DNA of 64,000 nucleotides from Chitinophagaceae bacterium (GTDB lineage Bacteria; Bacteroidota; Bacteroidia; Chitinophagales; Chitinophagaceae): the NCBI GenBank assembly GCA_016721085.1, contig JADKJI010000021.1:81771-145770 (forward strand). Direction: 5' to 3'. Below the pieces are notes generated by a model that was not told the DNA's origin, did no database searches, and saw nothing but the letters and a program-made list of their open reading frames with translations. Position numbers and translations under genes: made by a program. Positions 1 to 9,558 of the stretch are shown here, piece by piece (position 1 is the stretch's first letter; every line of letters starts with the position of its first letter).

Positions 1-1
1 A

Positions 2-334
2 AATTATTATAGACTTGTTCAGGTAGATGCTGATAATAACAAGCATATTCATGAAACAAGGAAGGTGCTGAATGAAAAGGTACTACTTAAAGTAAAAGTG
101 TTACCAAATCCGGTAAGTTCAGAAGTTACAGCTTATATAACCCTTTCAAGGCCTCAACAGGTTTCTGTAACCATTACAGATATGAGTGGAAAGGTATTGC
201 AAATGAAAGCGGGTTATTATAAAGAAGGAAGTTCAGGAATCAGTTTGCCAACTGAATCGCTTGCAAGTGGTATATACTTGCTTCGTACAAATGGAGAAGA
301 CTTCTCAGATATCCAGAAAATAGTTAAGCAATAA
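2..334 (+). CDS. C-terminal end of a T9SS-secreted protein (5' truncated by window)
   Basis: The reading frame is open from base 2 and has no convincing start; the GTG at 65 lies inside the domain, so this is the tail of a longer gene upstream of the window. The visible residues begin with YYRLVQVDADN, the strand that typically precedes a type IX secretion sorting domain. Then come VLPNPVSSEVTAYI (the N-P-V/x motif), ITDMSGKVL, SGIYLLR and a Lys-rich end QKIVKQ, which are the conserved blocks of the Por-secretion-system C-terminal domain. Such proteins cross the outer membrane by T9SS and are cleaved and anchored or released. The catalytic part is not visible, so its activity cannot be named. 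Confidence 0.85.
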   Translation, partial: NYYRLVQVDADNNKHIHETRKVLNEKVLLKVKVLPNPVSSEVTAYITLSRPQQVSVTITDMSGKVLQMKAGYYKEGSSGISLPTESLASGIYLLRTNGEDFSDIQKIVKQ

Positions 335-343
335 GGATCGATA

Positions 344-1242
344 TCAGGTTTTCCTGCTAACCAAATAAACGCCGCTCACTATCAGTGCAGCGGCGATTAT
401 TTTATATATGGTGAATGATTCATTCAAAAATATGAGTGCTATAGCAGCAGCAAAAAATGGTTGGGTATAAATATAAGTTCCAGTGACGCCAGCCCCTAAA
501 TGATGCACTCCATAAAGGTTAAAGAGGTATGCAAAGAAAGTGGCGCCAATTACAATAAAGCCTACTGCGGCATATTCTTTCCATGTAAAGCTTCCCCAGT
601 CTATAACTGAAAATTGTGACCACCCAATTGGAATTGTGAAGATCAGTCCGAATGTGAATATCCATCTTACTACATGAATGGGTTCATAGGCTAGCATCAA
701 TGGTTTTACTAGAATAAAGTATATGGCATACGAGATGGCGTTGATGATGATGAAAACATCGCCCCAGAACATATCTGACCCGCTTACACCACCTTCTTTA
801 TGCAATGCCAACATTACCGCACCACTCACCCCAGCTATTAATCCTGCTACTTTATAATATAAGTAAGAGGCTCGGTTCCCAGCCAGGCCGCTAATCCTGT
901 AATGAAAATAGGGGTAACCAATATCAACAGGGAAGCATGAATGCTCATAGTCATTGATAGTCCCTTGATGAATAAGGCCTGATTTATTACAATCCCTGTA
1001 ATGGCACAAAGCACAAAACGACCGATATGTTTTTTCTGTATGGCAGCTTTTGTAGAAGAAAGGCTCCATAAGAGCCAGAGTAAAAGGGTACTTACTCCAA
1101 CGCGAATCACATTCAATCCAAAGGGACCGATGAATTTTTTTGTGATATACTGTACAGTGCTGAAATTAATACCGAAGATGAAATTGGCGGCAATAACAGC
1201 TGCATGCGCTTTTCCCTTTTTCAAACAGAATAGTTTCGGCAA
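344..1242 (-). CDS. EamA/DMT-family transporter, frameshifted
   Basis: Drug/metabolite transporter of the EamA type with about ten membrane segments in two repeats. The N-terminal half (IAANFIFGINF, LFIKGLSMTMSIHASLLI) reads in one frame to about 860 and the C-terminal half (YYKVAGLIAGVSGAVML to IIAAALIVSGVYLVSRK) continues in another. Total length is 899 bases, one short of a whole number of codons, so one base is missing in the TATATTATAAAG stretch at 853-862. Start is uncertain: the TTG at 1242 overlaps a TACTTTTG box that matches a -7 promoter element, so the next TTG (MKKGKAHAAV) is possible. It lies 16 bases after the glycosyltransferase gene and may be co-transcribed with it. Substrate unknown. 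Confidence 0.8.
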
Positions 1243-1258
1243 AAGTAGTATTTAGAAC

Positions 1259-2377
1259 TTATCCTTTTAATGCCTCGAGGGCGGCGGGGATTGTTTTTTT
1301 ATATTGCTCCATATTACCTTCGAATTTCTGATAATTGAATTGGGCTATTTTCTCCAATGCTGCTTTAATGCTGAAATCCTTTTGTTGAAGAAAGGGGGCA
1401 AATTGAATCGACTCTAATCTTTCTGCCAGATATTCCTGCTCAGCCTGTCCAGGTGTTGGAATTAATAAGGATTTAGATCCGACACTTGCAAAATCCATTA
1501 CAGATGTATAACCTGCTCTGCAAATAACAAATCCCGCTTCACACAAATGAGTATTGAGTTCTTTAGCATCCAGATAATTGAAGATGGTGACATTGGAAGA
1601 ACTACTGATTGAAGATGTTGGATCTGTTATTCCTCTTACCAATATGATATTCCTTTGTATATGCGGTGCTTCCTGTAGAATTTTCTTCTCAAGTAAGGTT
1701 CTCTGCGGTTCTGGTCCCGATAAAAGACATAGAATAGAATCGTTCTTTTTTTCGGTTATACAAGTATGTAATCTTGATAAACCTCCGAGATAGGTTACTG
1801 GAATAGGACAAGTTTTTTCAGGATGAGAGAGTAATCCGGCAAGATTGACGGCTCCATCTTCGAAGTCGGGTACCCAGCAATTGCTAAAGCGTTGAAGTAT
1901 TTTATAGAGTTGTTTCTGTACTTGTTTATCAATCCATTTACCCAATCCTGTTTTAATTAATAGCTGATGTGTTATGAGAATGCTCTTCACCTGGCTATTG
2001 TAAAATCCATATCTGTTATCGGAAATGATAAAATCGGGGTTGGTTTCCGCCACTATTCGGTCAATCCATCGTTTTTCATACTTGATATTTGTCAATATTT
2101 TTGGAATCTGTAAAATAATTTTTAGGGTGGTGAACCAACCACTCCTTCCATAGGTTATTGAATAACCCCGTAACTCTTTGAAGACAAGATCAGGAAAGGC
2201 AGCCTTTAGAATTTTCTTTTGACTTGATTTACAAGCTATTATTACCTTATAGTTAAGTTTCAGCAGGGTAGTAATGATAGGAATACTACGTGTAGTATGT
2301 CCCATACCCCAGTCAAGGGGAGCGTAAACAATTAGCCCAGAGGCTATTTTACCAGTATTTTGGCATAATTCCGGCAA
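1259..2377 (-). CDS. Glycosyltransferase (GT-B, MurG/UGT-like)
   Basis: A 372-residue GT-B-fold glycosyltransferase. The N-terminal domain starts with APLDWGMGHTTRS, the glycine-rich acceptor loop typical of GT1/GT28-like enzymes and of the Glyco_trans_1_3 family. The C-terminal domain has a nucleotide-sugar binding region, CEAGFVICRAGYTSVMDFA followed by LLIPTPGQAEQEYLA. This resembles the MurG-type pattern of Gly-Ala-Gly loop followed by P-x-x-x-x-x-Q-x-x-N/E. No signal peptide or membrane span is seen, so it is cytosolic or peripheral. No in-frame ATG exists near the 5' end, so TTG at 2377 is taken as start. Sugar and acceptor cannot be deduced. Confidence 0.75.
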   Translation of the reverse strand: MPELCQNTGKIASGLIVYAPLDWGMGHTTRSIPIITTLLKLNYKVIIACKSSQKKILKAAFPDLVFKELRGYSITYGRSGWFTTLKIILQIPKILTNIKYEKRWIDRIVAETNPDFIISDNRYGFYNSQVKSILITHQLLIKTGLGKWIDKQVQKQLYKILQRFSNCWVPDFEDGAVNLAGLLSHPEKTCPIPVTYLGGLSRLHTCITEKKNDSILCLLSGPEPQRTLLEKKILQEAPHIQRNIILVRGITDPTSSISSSSNVTIFNYLDAKELNTHLCEAGFVICRAGYTSVMDFASVGSKSLLIPTPGQAEQEYLAERLESIQFAPFLQQKDFSIKAALEKIAQFNYQKFEGNMEQYKKTIPAALEALKG

Positions 2378-2432
2378 CGTATAATAATAATTATGACGTA
2401 AAATAGTTTTAAATTGGTAAAAATCAATTCTT

Positions 2433-2576
2433 ATGAAAAGGGTCCGTTCTCAGCACCTGATCATTTTGTTGTTACTCAGTATTTTTTTTGCATCTTGTGC
2501 AGGTAGCAGCCGCAGTATGGGAGGTTCTTCCAAGAAATGCGGATGTGGCTTGAACAAGGGATTTGTTGGTTATTAA
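2433..2576 (+). CDS. Small cysteine-containing lipoprotein, 47 aa
   Basis: A short gene. ATG at 2433 is followed by a signal sequence (HLIILLLLSIFF) ending in the lipobox ASC-A, then SSRSMGGSSKKCGCGLNKGFVGY. The mature peptide is only about 27 residues with a C-x-C pair and a glycine-rich tail. The lipobox, the Lys/Arg start and the tight linkage (12 bases) to the next gene make it a convincing real gene. I do not recognise the family with certainty; short secreted peptides ending in a C-G-C-G block recur in Bacteroidota, and function is unknown. It is divergent from the glycosyltransferase gene, sharing a 55-bp intergenic region. Confidence 0.7.
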   Translation: MKRVRSQHLIILLLLSIFFASCAGSSRSMGGSSKKCGCGLNKGFVGY

Positions 2577-2588
2577 AATCTGATTGAG

Positions 2589-2837
2589 ATGAAAGTGCCT
2601 AATCGCGATATGCTTGTCCTGGTGAAGGATGAATTTCTTAGTGACGATTCCATTCAACATGAGTTGGAAAAGATAAACCGTTTGTTGGTTTCATTTGAAA
2701 CATCGGAGAATCTTTGCGCCGCTCATGAAGTATTTGATATGAATAGTTACAAGAAAGTCAGTAAAAAATCTAAGGTTCAGAAAATCCTTAATACTGAGGA
2801 ACTGAAACCATTTATGTTTATTATCAATAAGAACTAA
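2589..2837 (+). CDS. Hypothetical protein, 82 aa
   Basis: A small soluble protein that starts MKVPNRDMLVLVKDEF and ends KPFMFIINKN. It has no signal peptide or membrane segment; the middle (DDSIQHELEKINRLL) is probably helical. It follows the Cys-containing lipoprotein gene by 12 bases and both are closed by a strong hairpin at 2856-2880, so the two form a bicistronic unit. No family is recognised. Gene status is supported by the operon arrangement and ordinary codon use. Confidence 0.6.
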   Translation: MKVPNRDMLVLVKDEFLSDDSIQHELEKINRLLVSFETSENLCAAHEVFDMNSYKKVSKKSKVQKILNTEELKPFMFIINKN

Positions 2838-2855
2838 TCACATAAACTTATAATG

Positions 2856-2888
2856 AAAAGGAGGACATTGTCCTCCTTTTTTATTTTA
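2856..2888. terminator. Bidirectional hairpin terminator
   Basis: Inverted repeat AAAAGGAGGAC / GTCCTCCTTTT (2856-2866 and 2870-2880) with a 3-base loop and T-rich flanks. It sits between the convergent 82-aa gene and the aminotransferase gene and overlaps the latter's stop codon region. Confidence 0.85.
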
Positions 2889-4148
2889 TGCCCCTTCAAT
2901 TTGCTCTAAAGCTTTTTTAAGTGATTGCAACATATCGGGGATCTCTTCTATCTTACAAGTTCCTACACTAAGCCTGTACCATGGATTGTCTTTTTTACTT
3001 CCAAATGCATAGAAAGGCACAATAGCTATATGGGCTTCATCAAGTATATATGCGGTTACTGATGACTGGTTGTCGAGCGTTTTGCCATTTTTAGTTTTTT
3101 TACCAGCAGCATCAATTTTTATAGTAAGATAGATAGCCGCTTCAGGAGCAATGGCATCAACAGGTAATCCTTCTTTCTTCAACGCTTGAATGCCTTCAAA
3201 AATAAGCTGTAGCCTTTCTGCTACTGCTGCTTTGAAATGCACCAGATAGTTTTCAATTTCTGTACGTTGTGGTAGAAAACGTGTTAAGGCCTTTTGTTCT
3301 GCCATTGGTGCCCAGGTGCCTATATGTCCTAATATGGCTTTCATCTTATTGATGATGGTAGCCGGACCCATACTCCATCCCACACGAACCCCTGTTGCCG
3401 CAAACACTTTGCTGATAGCATCAATGAATATAACATAGGGCTTTAATGCGGGTCGTAATGATACAGGGTTATAGTGTTCTATTTTGCCATAAGTAAGATG
3501 CCAGTACATCTGGTCGTACATTATGTACAGCTTTTTCTGATCGTCACTTCTGCGATTATTTTCTTCCAAAACAAGATCGCAGATAGCTTCCAATGCTTCT
3601 TTTGAAAACGTTGTACCCGTTGGATTCTGAGGAGAGCAAAGAGAGATAAGTGTCGCTTCTTTTATAAATGGCTTTATAGATGCAGCAGTAGGCATGAAAT
3701 TATCTTCGGCCTTTGCTTCAATCATCAAATGTTCGCCTTCTACAAAATGTGTATAGTGATTGTTATTCCAGGAAGGAACAGCATAAATAATCTTATCGCC
3801 TTTATCGCAGATTGCCCTGAATGTGGCATATATAAGTGGCCGGCCACCAGAAGCTACTAATATTTCATCGGTGCCATATTCTAATCCTTCCCACTCTTTA
3901 ATGAATTTGCTCAAAGATTCACGAAGATCCAGATTGCCTTCAGCTGCAGGATAATTAGTGAAATGCTGTCTGTAAGCAGTAATTATTTCTTCCTCCAATG
4001 CAGATGGAATGGGAAATATCGAAGGATCAAAATCCCCAACAGTGAAATTATAGATCTTTTCACCCTGACGAATTTTTTCGCGGATCTCACCTCCCAGTTT
4101 TACAATTTCTGAGCCTATGAGAGTTTCGGATAGATGGCTGAGTTTCAT
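2886..4148 (-). CDS. PLP-dependent aminotransferase, class I/II
   Basis: A 420-residue fold-type I aminotransferase. Recognisable blocks are the substrate/N-terminal region YNFTVGDFDP, the cofactor-phosphate region ASGGRPLIYATFRA, LCSPQNPTGTTFSKE (Asn-Pro-Thr-Gly motif), MYDQMYWHLTY (Asp binding the pyridine nitrogen, Tyr), and FIDAISKVFAATGVRVGW, where the Lys of DAISKVFA is the Schiff-base lysine. The Arg of WYRLSVGTC near the C terminus would bind the substrate carboxylate. Complete, with an ATG start. Most similar in style to aspartate-type aminotransferases; the amino acid specificity cannot be read from the sequence. It appears monocistronic. Confidence 0.9.
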   Translation of the reverse strand: MKLSHLSETLIGSEIVKLGGEIREKIRQGEKIYNFTVGDFDPSIFPIPSALEEEIITAYRQHFTNYPAAEGNLDLRESLSKFIKEWEGLEYGTDEILVASGGRPLIYATFRAICDKGDKIIYAVPSWNNNHYTHFVEGEHLMIEAKAEDNFMPTAASIKPFIKEATLISLCSPQNPTGTTFSKEALEAICDLVLEENNRRSDDQKKLYIMYDQMYWHLTYGKIEHYNPVSLRPALKPYVIFIDAISKVFAATGVRVGWSMGPATIINKMKAILGHIGTWAPMAEQKALTRFLPQRTEIENYLVHFKAAVAERLQLIFEGIQALKKEGLPVDAIAPEAAIYLTIKIDAAGKKTKNGKTLDNQSSVTAYILDEAHIAIVPFYAFGSKKDNPWYRLSVGTCKIEEIPDMLQSLKKALEQIEGA

Positions 4149-4221
4149 GAGTCAAAAATAACCTAAAAGTTTAAGCTTTTGAGAGTTCAATAGGTTCCAA
4201 TTGTTCAATAGGTTCCAAAGG

Positions 4222-4265
4222 AAAGTCCTGCTGACACAAGTCAAACCTTGTATCAGCAGGACTTT
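4222..4265 (-). terminator. Hairpin terminator downstream of the VPS10-like gene
   Basis: A 13-bp perfect stem (AAAGTCCTGCTGA / TCAGCAGGACTTT) with a secondary CAAG/CTTG pairing inside the loop. It lies 49 bases after the stop at 4314 on the minus strand. Next to it the 16-base unit GTTCAATAGGTTCCAA occurs twice in tandem, within 4182-4218. Confidence 0.65.
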
Positions 4266-4313
4266 ATAACTTACTACTTATTACTTATAACGTATTACTT
4301 CTCTTGCCTTGCC

Positions 4314-7300
4314 CTACTGAATCGGACTGTAATCCTTAAACAGGTTTATCTTAGTCGATTCCACTTGTTTTCTATACTCCTTCCATTTTCCTTCGAACAA
4401 GCTGTTGGTTCTTTGTACAGCAATGTCGATTTGTTTTTCTGCAATGGCCAGCAATCTTTCTTCTTGTTCACCAGGAACTACTGGTTTGGCGCCAATATAT
4501 TGGTTAGCTTCCTGTACGCGGGTCATCACTGTTGGGTCCTGTGAACGACTAATGCCCTGACGATCGGAAGTTTTACCACTTATGAACTCACGAATCAGTT
4601 TTACTGAATCTTGTAAAGCTCTTGTAGTCTTTCTTAATGAGTCTGCCTCTTTACCTTCTACATTTTGCAATTGGGCCGACATCTTACTAAGCAAGTCAGA
4701 GGCTTCAGTTAAACGGTCCATTGACTCAGTAAGCTTGTCTGTGCTTTTCCTTAAACGGGTAGCCATTGCTCTCTGAGCCTTTTTAACATCATTCTTATTA
4801 CCAGATCTTGGATCATCTTTTACAGTGATGAAGGTTGAATCTGATTCTCTTCCCATTGTGATAACCATTTTGTAGGTGCCGGGGAATACGGATTGTCCGC
4901 CTGGCTCTGGACTACCTGGTCTTGGTTTTGGTGAACCTGGTTGGCGGAAGCCTTTTTCTTCCATACCCCACCATGCTCTGTTGAAACCTGAGTCTATCCT
5001 CCAGCGAGTGGTTCTTATCAATTCGTTTTGCTCATTATAGATTCTTACCCAAACGCTATCTCTTGAGCCACCGCCCATGCCACCACGACCACCTCCAAAT
5101 CCACCACGGCCACCGCCACCACCTTGTCCTCCGCCTCCCTGACGACCACCGCCACCACCTGCAGGAGGTGCAACGGCTTCAGTTGGTGCTACAGCAGCAG
5201 TACGAGCACTATCTCTTCTTGGTGCTTCTGGAAGTTTGTTGATGAAGAAAGAAATAGCAGCCCCTCTTCTGCGGTTTTCAGCATCCCAAAGACCGGCAAC
5301 GCTCCATTCATATCCTTTAGCTGGCAAATAATTGGCTTGATAGGCATCGGGTGCAGCAAATACGGTAAGGTTTTTTGCAGGTACACCTTTAGTGGAAGCA
5401 AGTTTGCGTAATGGTCTTATATCATCCAATATCCATAATGAACGTCCAAATGTGGCAATAGCCAAATCAGCTTCCCTTTCCTGGATAGCGAGATCGTATG
5501 TTGAAACGGAAGGATATCCGTTTTTCCATTGCTGGAAGGTTGCGCCATTATCAAGACTTACCCAAAGTCCATGTTCTGTTCCTGCAAAAATCAGGTTGGG
5601 TTCAGTTGGGTCCTGAAGTATACAAAGCGCATATCCTCTAACTTTAGTTTCGTCGAGCAAACGGGTCCAGGTTTTTCCGAAATCAGTTGTTCTGAATACA
5701 TAAGTTTTGAAGTCGCCACGGCGATAATCATTTGCCACTACAAATGCTTCACCAGCCGAATGACGGGAGGCTTGTATTTGTGGCACCCAGGCACCAATTG
5801 GCATTCCTGGTATTTTTCCTCTGAAATTGGTCCATGTTTTTCCTCCGTCTGTTGTGAGTTGAACATTTCCATCATCGGTTCCTACCCATATAACACCGCT
5901 TTGTTTTGCTGAAGGGGCAATAGTGATGATGGTGTTGAATGTTTCAGCACCTGTAATATCAAGAGTAAGTCCACCTGTTTCATCCTGTCTTTGTTGTTCA
6001 GGATTGTTCATGGTAAGGTCGGGAGAGATGGTTGTCCAGGCCTGCTCCTTTGTTTGTACTCTTATGAAGAAACTGGCTTCCATAATACACGGTTTTGGTA
6101 TCGAAGGGATCTTGTGCAATGGCAGAGTTCCAGTTAAAGCGAAGTTTTACATTGATATCGATAGTTGGAGGTTTTATATACCATCTTTCGCCAGTAGTCA
6201 CATTTTGTTTTCCAACAGAGCCACCCTGGCTCATTGAATAAACCCAATTGTTATCATCCGGATCGGGCATTACATCAAAGCCATCACCACCACCAACATT
6301 ATCCCAATAATAGTTTCTGATGCCACCGTTTGTCCACGTATAAGCAGGGCCTCTCCAGCTTCCATTATCCTGCATACCGCCCATTACATTATAAGGGATT
6401 TGGTTGTCTACATTGATATGATAGAATTGACCCACAGGTAGTTTTTCATCAAATGTCCAGTTAGCTCCGCGGTCGCGCGAAATACCTAATCCACCATCAT
6501 TACCATCGAGAATATAATTCGGGTCATTTGGATTGATCCACCAGGCATGGTGATCGGGATGGATACCGCTATAAGGTATGAGTGTTTGGAAAGAACGGCC
6601 ACCATCTTCACTAAATGTTACTGTGGAATGTATATCATAGATCCTGTTTTCATTTTTTGGATCTACATATATTTCCTGATAGTAGAAGGGTCTGTCTGTA
6701 ATTTGAGCAGGATCGCTGTTTACCAATGTCCACTTGAAACCACCATCATCACTCTTATAGAATCCGTTTTTTGTAGCTTCTATTTTAGCGTACACTCTTG
6801 TAGGCATGCTTCGTGAAAAAGCAATACCTATTCTTCCAAGTGGTCCTTCAGCAATACCATCATCCTTGCTCAGCTTCTTCCATGTCTTTCCTCCATCAAC
6901 AGTTATGTACATTCCACTTCCGGCGCCACCGCTTTTGAAAGTCCATGGCTGACGACGATGCTGCCACATAGAAGCGATGAGTTTATTTGGATTAGAAGGA
7001 TCCATAACCAGATCAGCACAACCTGTGGTATCATTTACATACAACACTTTTGTCCAGGTTTCGCCACCATCTGTTGTTTTGAATACGCCACGGTCGGGAT
7101 GTTCTCCATAAGGGTTACCAATGGCTGCAGCATAAACCACATTTGGATTCGTAGGGTCAATTACTACCCTGTGTATGTTCCTTGTTTTTTCAAGGCCCAT
7201 TTTCTTCCAGGTCGTTCCACCATCCAATGTCTTGTAAATACCTTCACCTATGTTTAAGGAGTTTCTTGGATTTCCTTCTCCGGTTCCCACCCAAACAACA

Positions 7301-7596
7301 GAGGGGTTGCTTTGCTGGATGGCAATAGAGCCGATGTTTAAAAGAGGCTGTTCATCAAAAACGGGATTCCATTCCAGACCGCCATTCACTGTTTTCCAAA
7401 CACCACCTGATGCCGCTCCGATGTAAACAGTGTTAGGGTTGCTGACTACACCATCAATGGCAACAATACGGCCGCTCATGCCGCTTGGTCCAATGTTTCT
7501 GGGTTTCCAATTTTTAAAATGTGTATTGAGGTTTACTGTTTGTGATTGTAAACCGGATGCAGCGAAGAGTGCTGCTAACAGAAAGACTTTTCTCAT
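4314..7596 (-). CDS. Very large secreted VPS10/BNR-repeat protein, frameshifted
   Basis: About 1093 residues when read through one frameshift. It has a signal peptide (MRKVFLLAALFAASGLQSQ), then at least ten BNR/sortilin-type repeats with the S/T-x-D-x-G-x-T-W signature (KTVNGGLEW, KTLDGGTTWKK, KTTDGGETWTK, ITVDGGKTWKK, KSDDGGFKW, LTTDGGKTWTN, RTTDFGKTWTR). This predicts one or two ten-bladed propellers like those of VPS10 or xyloglucanase-like proteins. Next comes a low-complexity Gly/Arg/Gln linker (encoded around 5070-5165) and a helical C-terminal region. The two open frames join at 6041-6042, where one extra C breaks N-K-G-A-A-W. Often labelled glycosyl hydrolase in Bacteroidota; no catalytic residues are identifiable. 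Probably periplasmic or surface. Confidence 0.85.
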
Positions 7597-7666
7597 TAGT
7601 GCTAATTTTGTGCTCTAAATTTACTCGCTTTGAGGGATAGCCAGTAATATATTTCATGAATGGGTG

Positions 7667-7719
7667 CTATAAAAGATAAAGGGTCGCCTGAACTACAGGC
7701 AACCCTTTATCTTTTATAG
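7667..7719. terminator. Strong hairpin between esterase and VPS10-like genes
   Basis: An 18-bp perfect stem, CTATAAAAGATAAAGGGT at 7667-7684 with its complement at 7702-7719, plus an inner GCCTG/CAGGC pairing. On the minus strand it follows the esterase stop (7731) by 11 bases and precedes the VPS10-like gene start, so it terminates the esterase transcript. Confidence 0.85.
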
Positions 7720-7730
7720 TAAACAGGGAA

Positions 7731-9161
7731 CTAGTTCCTGATGAATTTTTTTACTTCAGTAGTATTGTTGCCACTTATTTCAAGGGTATAAACACCTTTT
7801 GTAAGGGTATTGATATTGATTCCGAAAGAAGCATACCCTGAGCTGAAATTAGCCGACCAGTTACGAAGGGTGCGACCATTGATATCGCGGATAACGAACT
7901 GCAAGCGTTGAGCAACATCAAGATCGAAGTTCAGTTGAATATTATTGTTCGAAGGTATCGGCGATAGCACAAAGCTATTTCCAAAACTACGGTTCACTAT
8001 TTTCCTGATATCATAAATCTCTTGTTGCTTATCGAGGTTTACTAATGATAACCTGTAATAACTGGTGCCTTTTAATGGTTGTGGATCCTGGAAAGAATAG
8101 GATTTTGTGGTGGTTGAATTACCAGCTGCGGTAACTTGACCAATCGGCTTAAACTGTAAATCAGCTCCCGCCCTTTCAATGATGAAATAGGCTGAGTTTG
8201 ATTCCTGTGTAGTTGTCCATTTCACTACAACCTGTTTATTGGCTGTTGATACATCGTAAGTATCAAGGTTTACAGGCAAGGTACCCTGAGCGAAATTTCT
8301 TGAATATTGAATCATCCATTGGGTGATGTTCATGTTGTTTTCCTTGTACGAAGAATCGTAGGTGTCATACCAGATATCGTGGGGGAAACCTTGGTTGTAC
8401 GTAATTGTGAGCGTATATTTTGCCATTGGGTCACCGGGAGGTGAGTAGTTATTGATGGCACCTGCCCAGTTTACGGTGTTGCCGGCACCACAAGTATTAT
8501 CTGCTGCACAATGAAGTCCCCAGTAGCGAATTTTTTGGCTCCCAATATTGCTGGCGCCCGATGTATTGGAGGAGTTACAGGTTGCTAAAGGAACAATTGC
8601 TGCAATACGGTTAGCATTTGTAGCTGATGAACTCATATAATTCATAATCAGGTCAGAGCCGGAGCTAAGGCCTGTAAGGTATATTCTGTTTATATCAACT
8701 CTGTAATTGGCAATGGCATAATTAATCAGGGATTGAATATCTCCAGAATTCACTGTTCCAAATGAAGTGATTTGAGGGGTAAGTACTATAAACGAATAGG
8801 GTTGTCCATTTGAATATACGGTTTCAGAAACCCTGCCTTGTTCAATTTCATAGGAAAGAACCGCAAACAGCATAGCAAAGGGCGTCTACCGATTGTCCAT
8901 CCCCTACCGAACCTACTCCATGAATGAAAAGGATTAATGGATTTTTTTTGTTGGGTTTGCATTATACCCCGCTGGCAATATTTCAGCATATCCTTTTATG
9001 GAATTGGATACATTAACGCCAGGTACAAAGCGGTTACGTGTAATGGGCACCCAACATATCGAACACTGATTGGTTTGGGCTTGAAGAAGGGTGCTGGCGT
9101 CGGTTAACAGTACAACAAAGAGAATAAAGAACAGAAGTCTTGTTTTAGTAAAAAGAATCAT
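7731..9161 (-). CDS. Secreted esterase (PHB-depolymerase-like) with T9SS domain, two frameshifts
   Basis: About 476 residues once two one-base errors are corrected. A signal peptide (ending TLLQAQ) is followed by an alpha/beta-hydrolase. The oxyanion region LILFIHGVGSVGDG lies in the second frame, and the nucleophile elbow GLSSGSD (G-x-S-x-G) is in the third. A His of NQGFPHDIW is the likely catalytic histidine. A fibronectin-like segment (VVVKWTTTQESNSAYFIIER, SYYRLSLVN) and a C-terminal T9SS sorting domain (NSFVLSPIPSNN, GVYTLEIS, VKKFIRN) follow. Breaks: a run of eight T on the plus strand at 8942-8949 (one missing) and an extra base in CCCTTTGC near 8882-8886. These cancel, so total length is divisible by three. 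Likely exported by T9SS; it may act on esters or polysaccharide side groups. Confidence 0.8.
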
Positions 9162-9558
9162 AGCCTTATTTTAATAAAGTAATACAATAGATACGCGATC
9201 CTGATTGTGATTGGAAAAAGAGTAAATACAGGGAAGCGGATGAGTTGTTTTCGAAGGGTAGGGGAACGAGTCGGCAGGCTGCAAAAAAGTGCAATTTCAG
9301 TGCCACAACCTGTTTTGTTTAACCTTTAGTTCCTAACATTTGTGGGTTTCTGGAAGCATGTATTTTTGTTATTGAAAGATGGAAAAGCATTCAATTTCCC
9401 GGCTGGACGGCTTTTTTTGAAATCATGACCGGGAAAAACCGTTTTAGGGGGTGATTTCCAAGCTATTTCCCTGATATTATTGGGGTATCTTCGCAAGGAA
9501 TTAACAGCTTTCACGTTGTTATTTCGATAAATTAGATATTTATTCGCTGTTACTTACC
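9162..9558. other. Intergenic region without a recognisable gene
   Basis: 397 bases between the divergent esterase and thioredoxin-like genes. I find no gene, hairpin of note or dispersed repeat. It must hold both promoters. TATCTTCG at 9485-9492 is one mismatch from the TAnnTTTG -7 box for the rightward gene. Confidence 0.5.

Noticed and set aside
344..1255. Plus-strand open frames overlapping the EamA gene and many similar frames elsewhere
   Set aside because: They are antisense shadows with no motif, signal peptide or plausible spacing.
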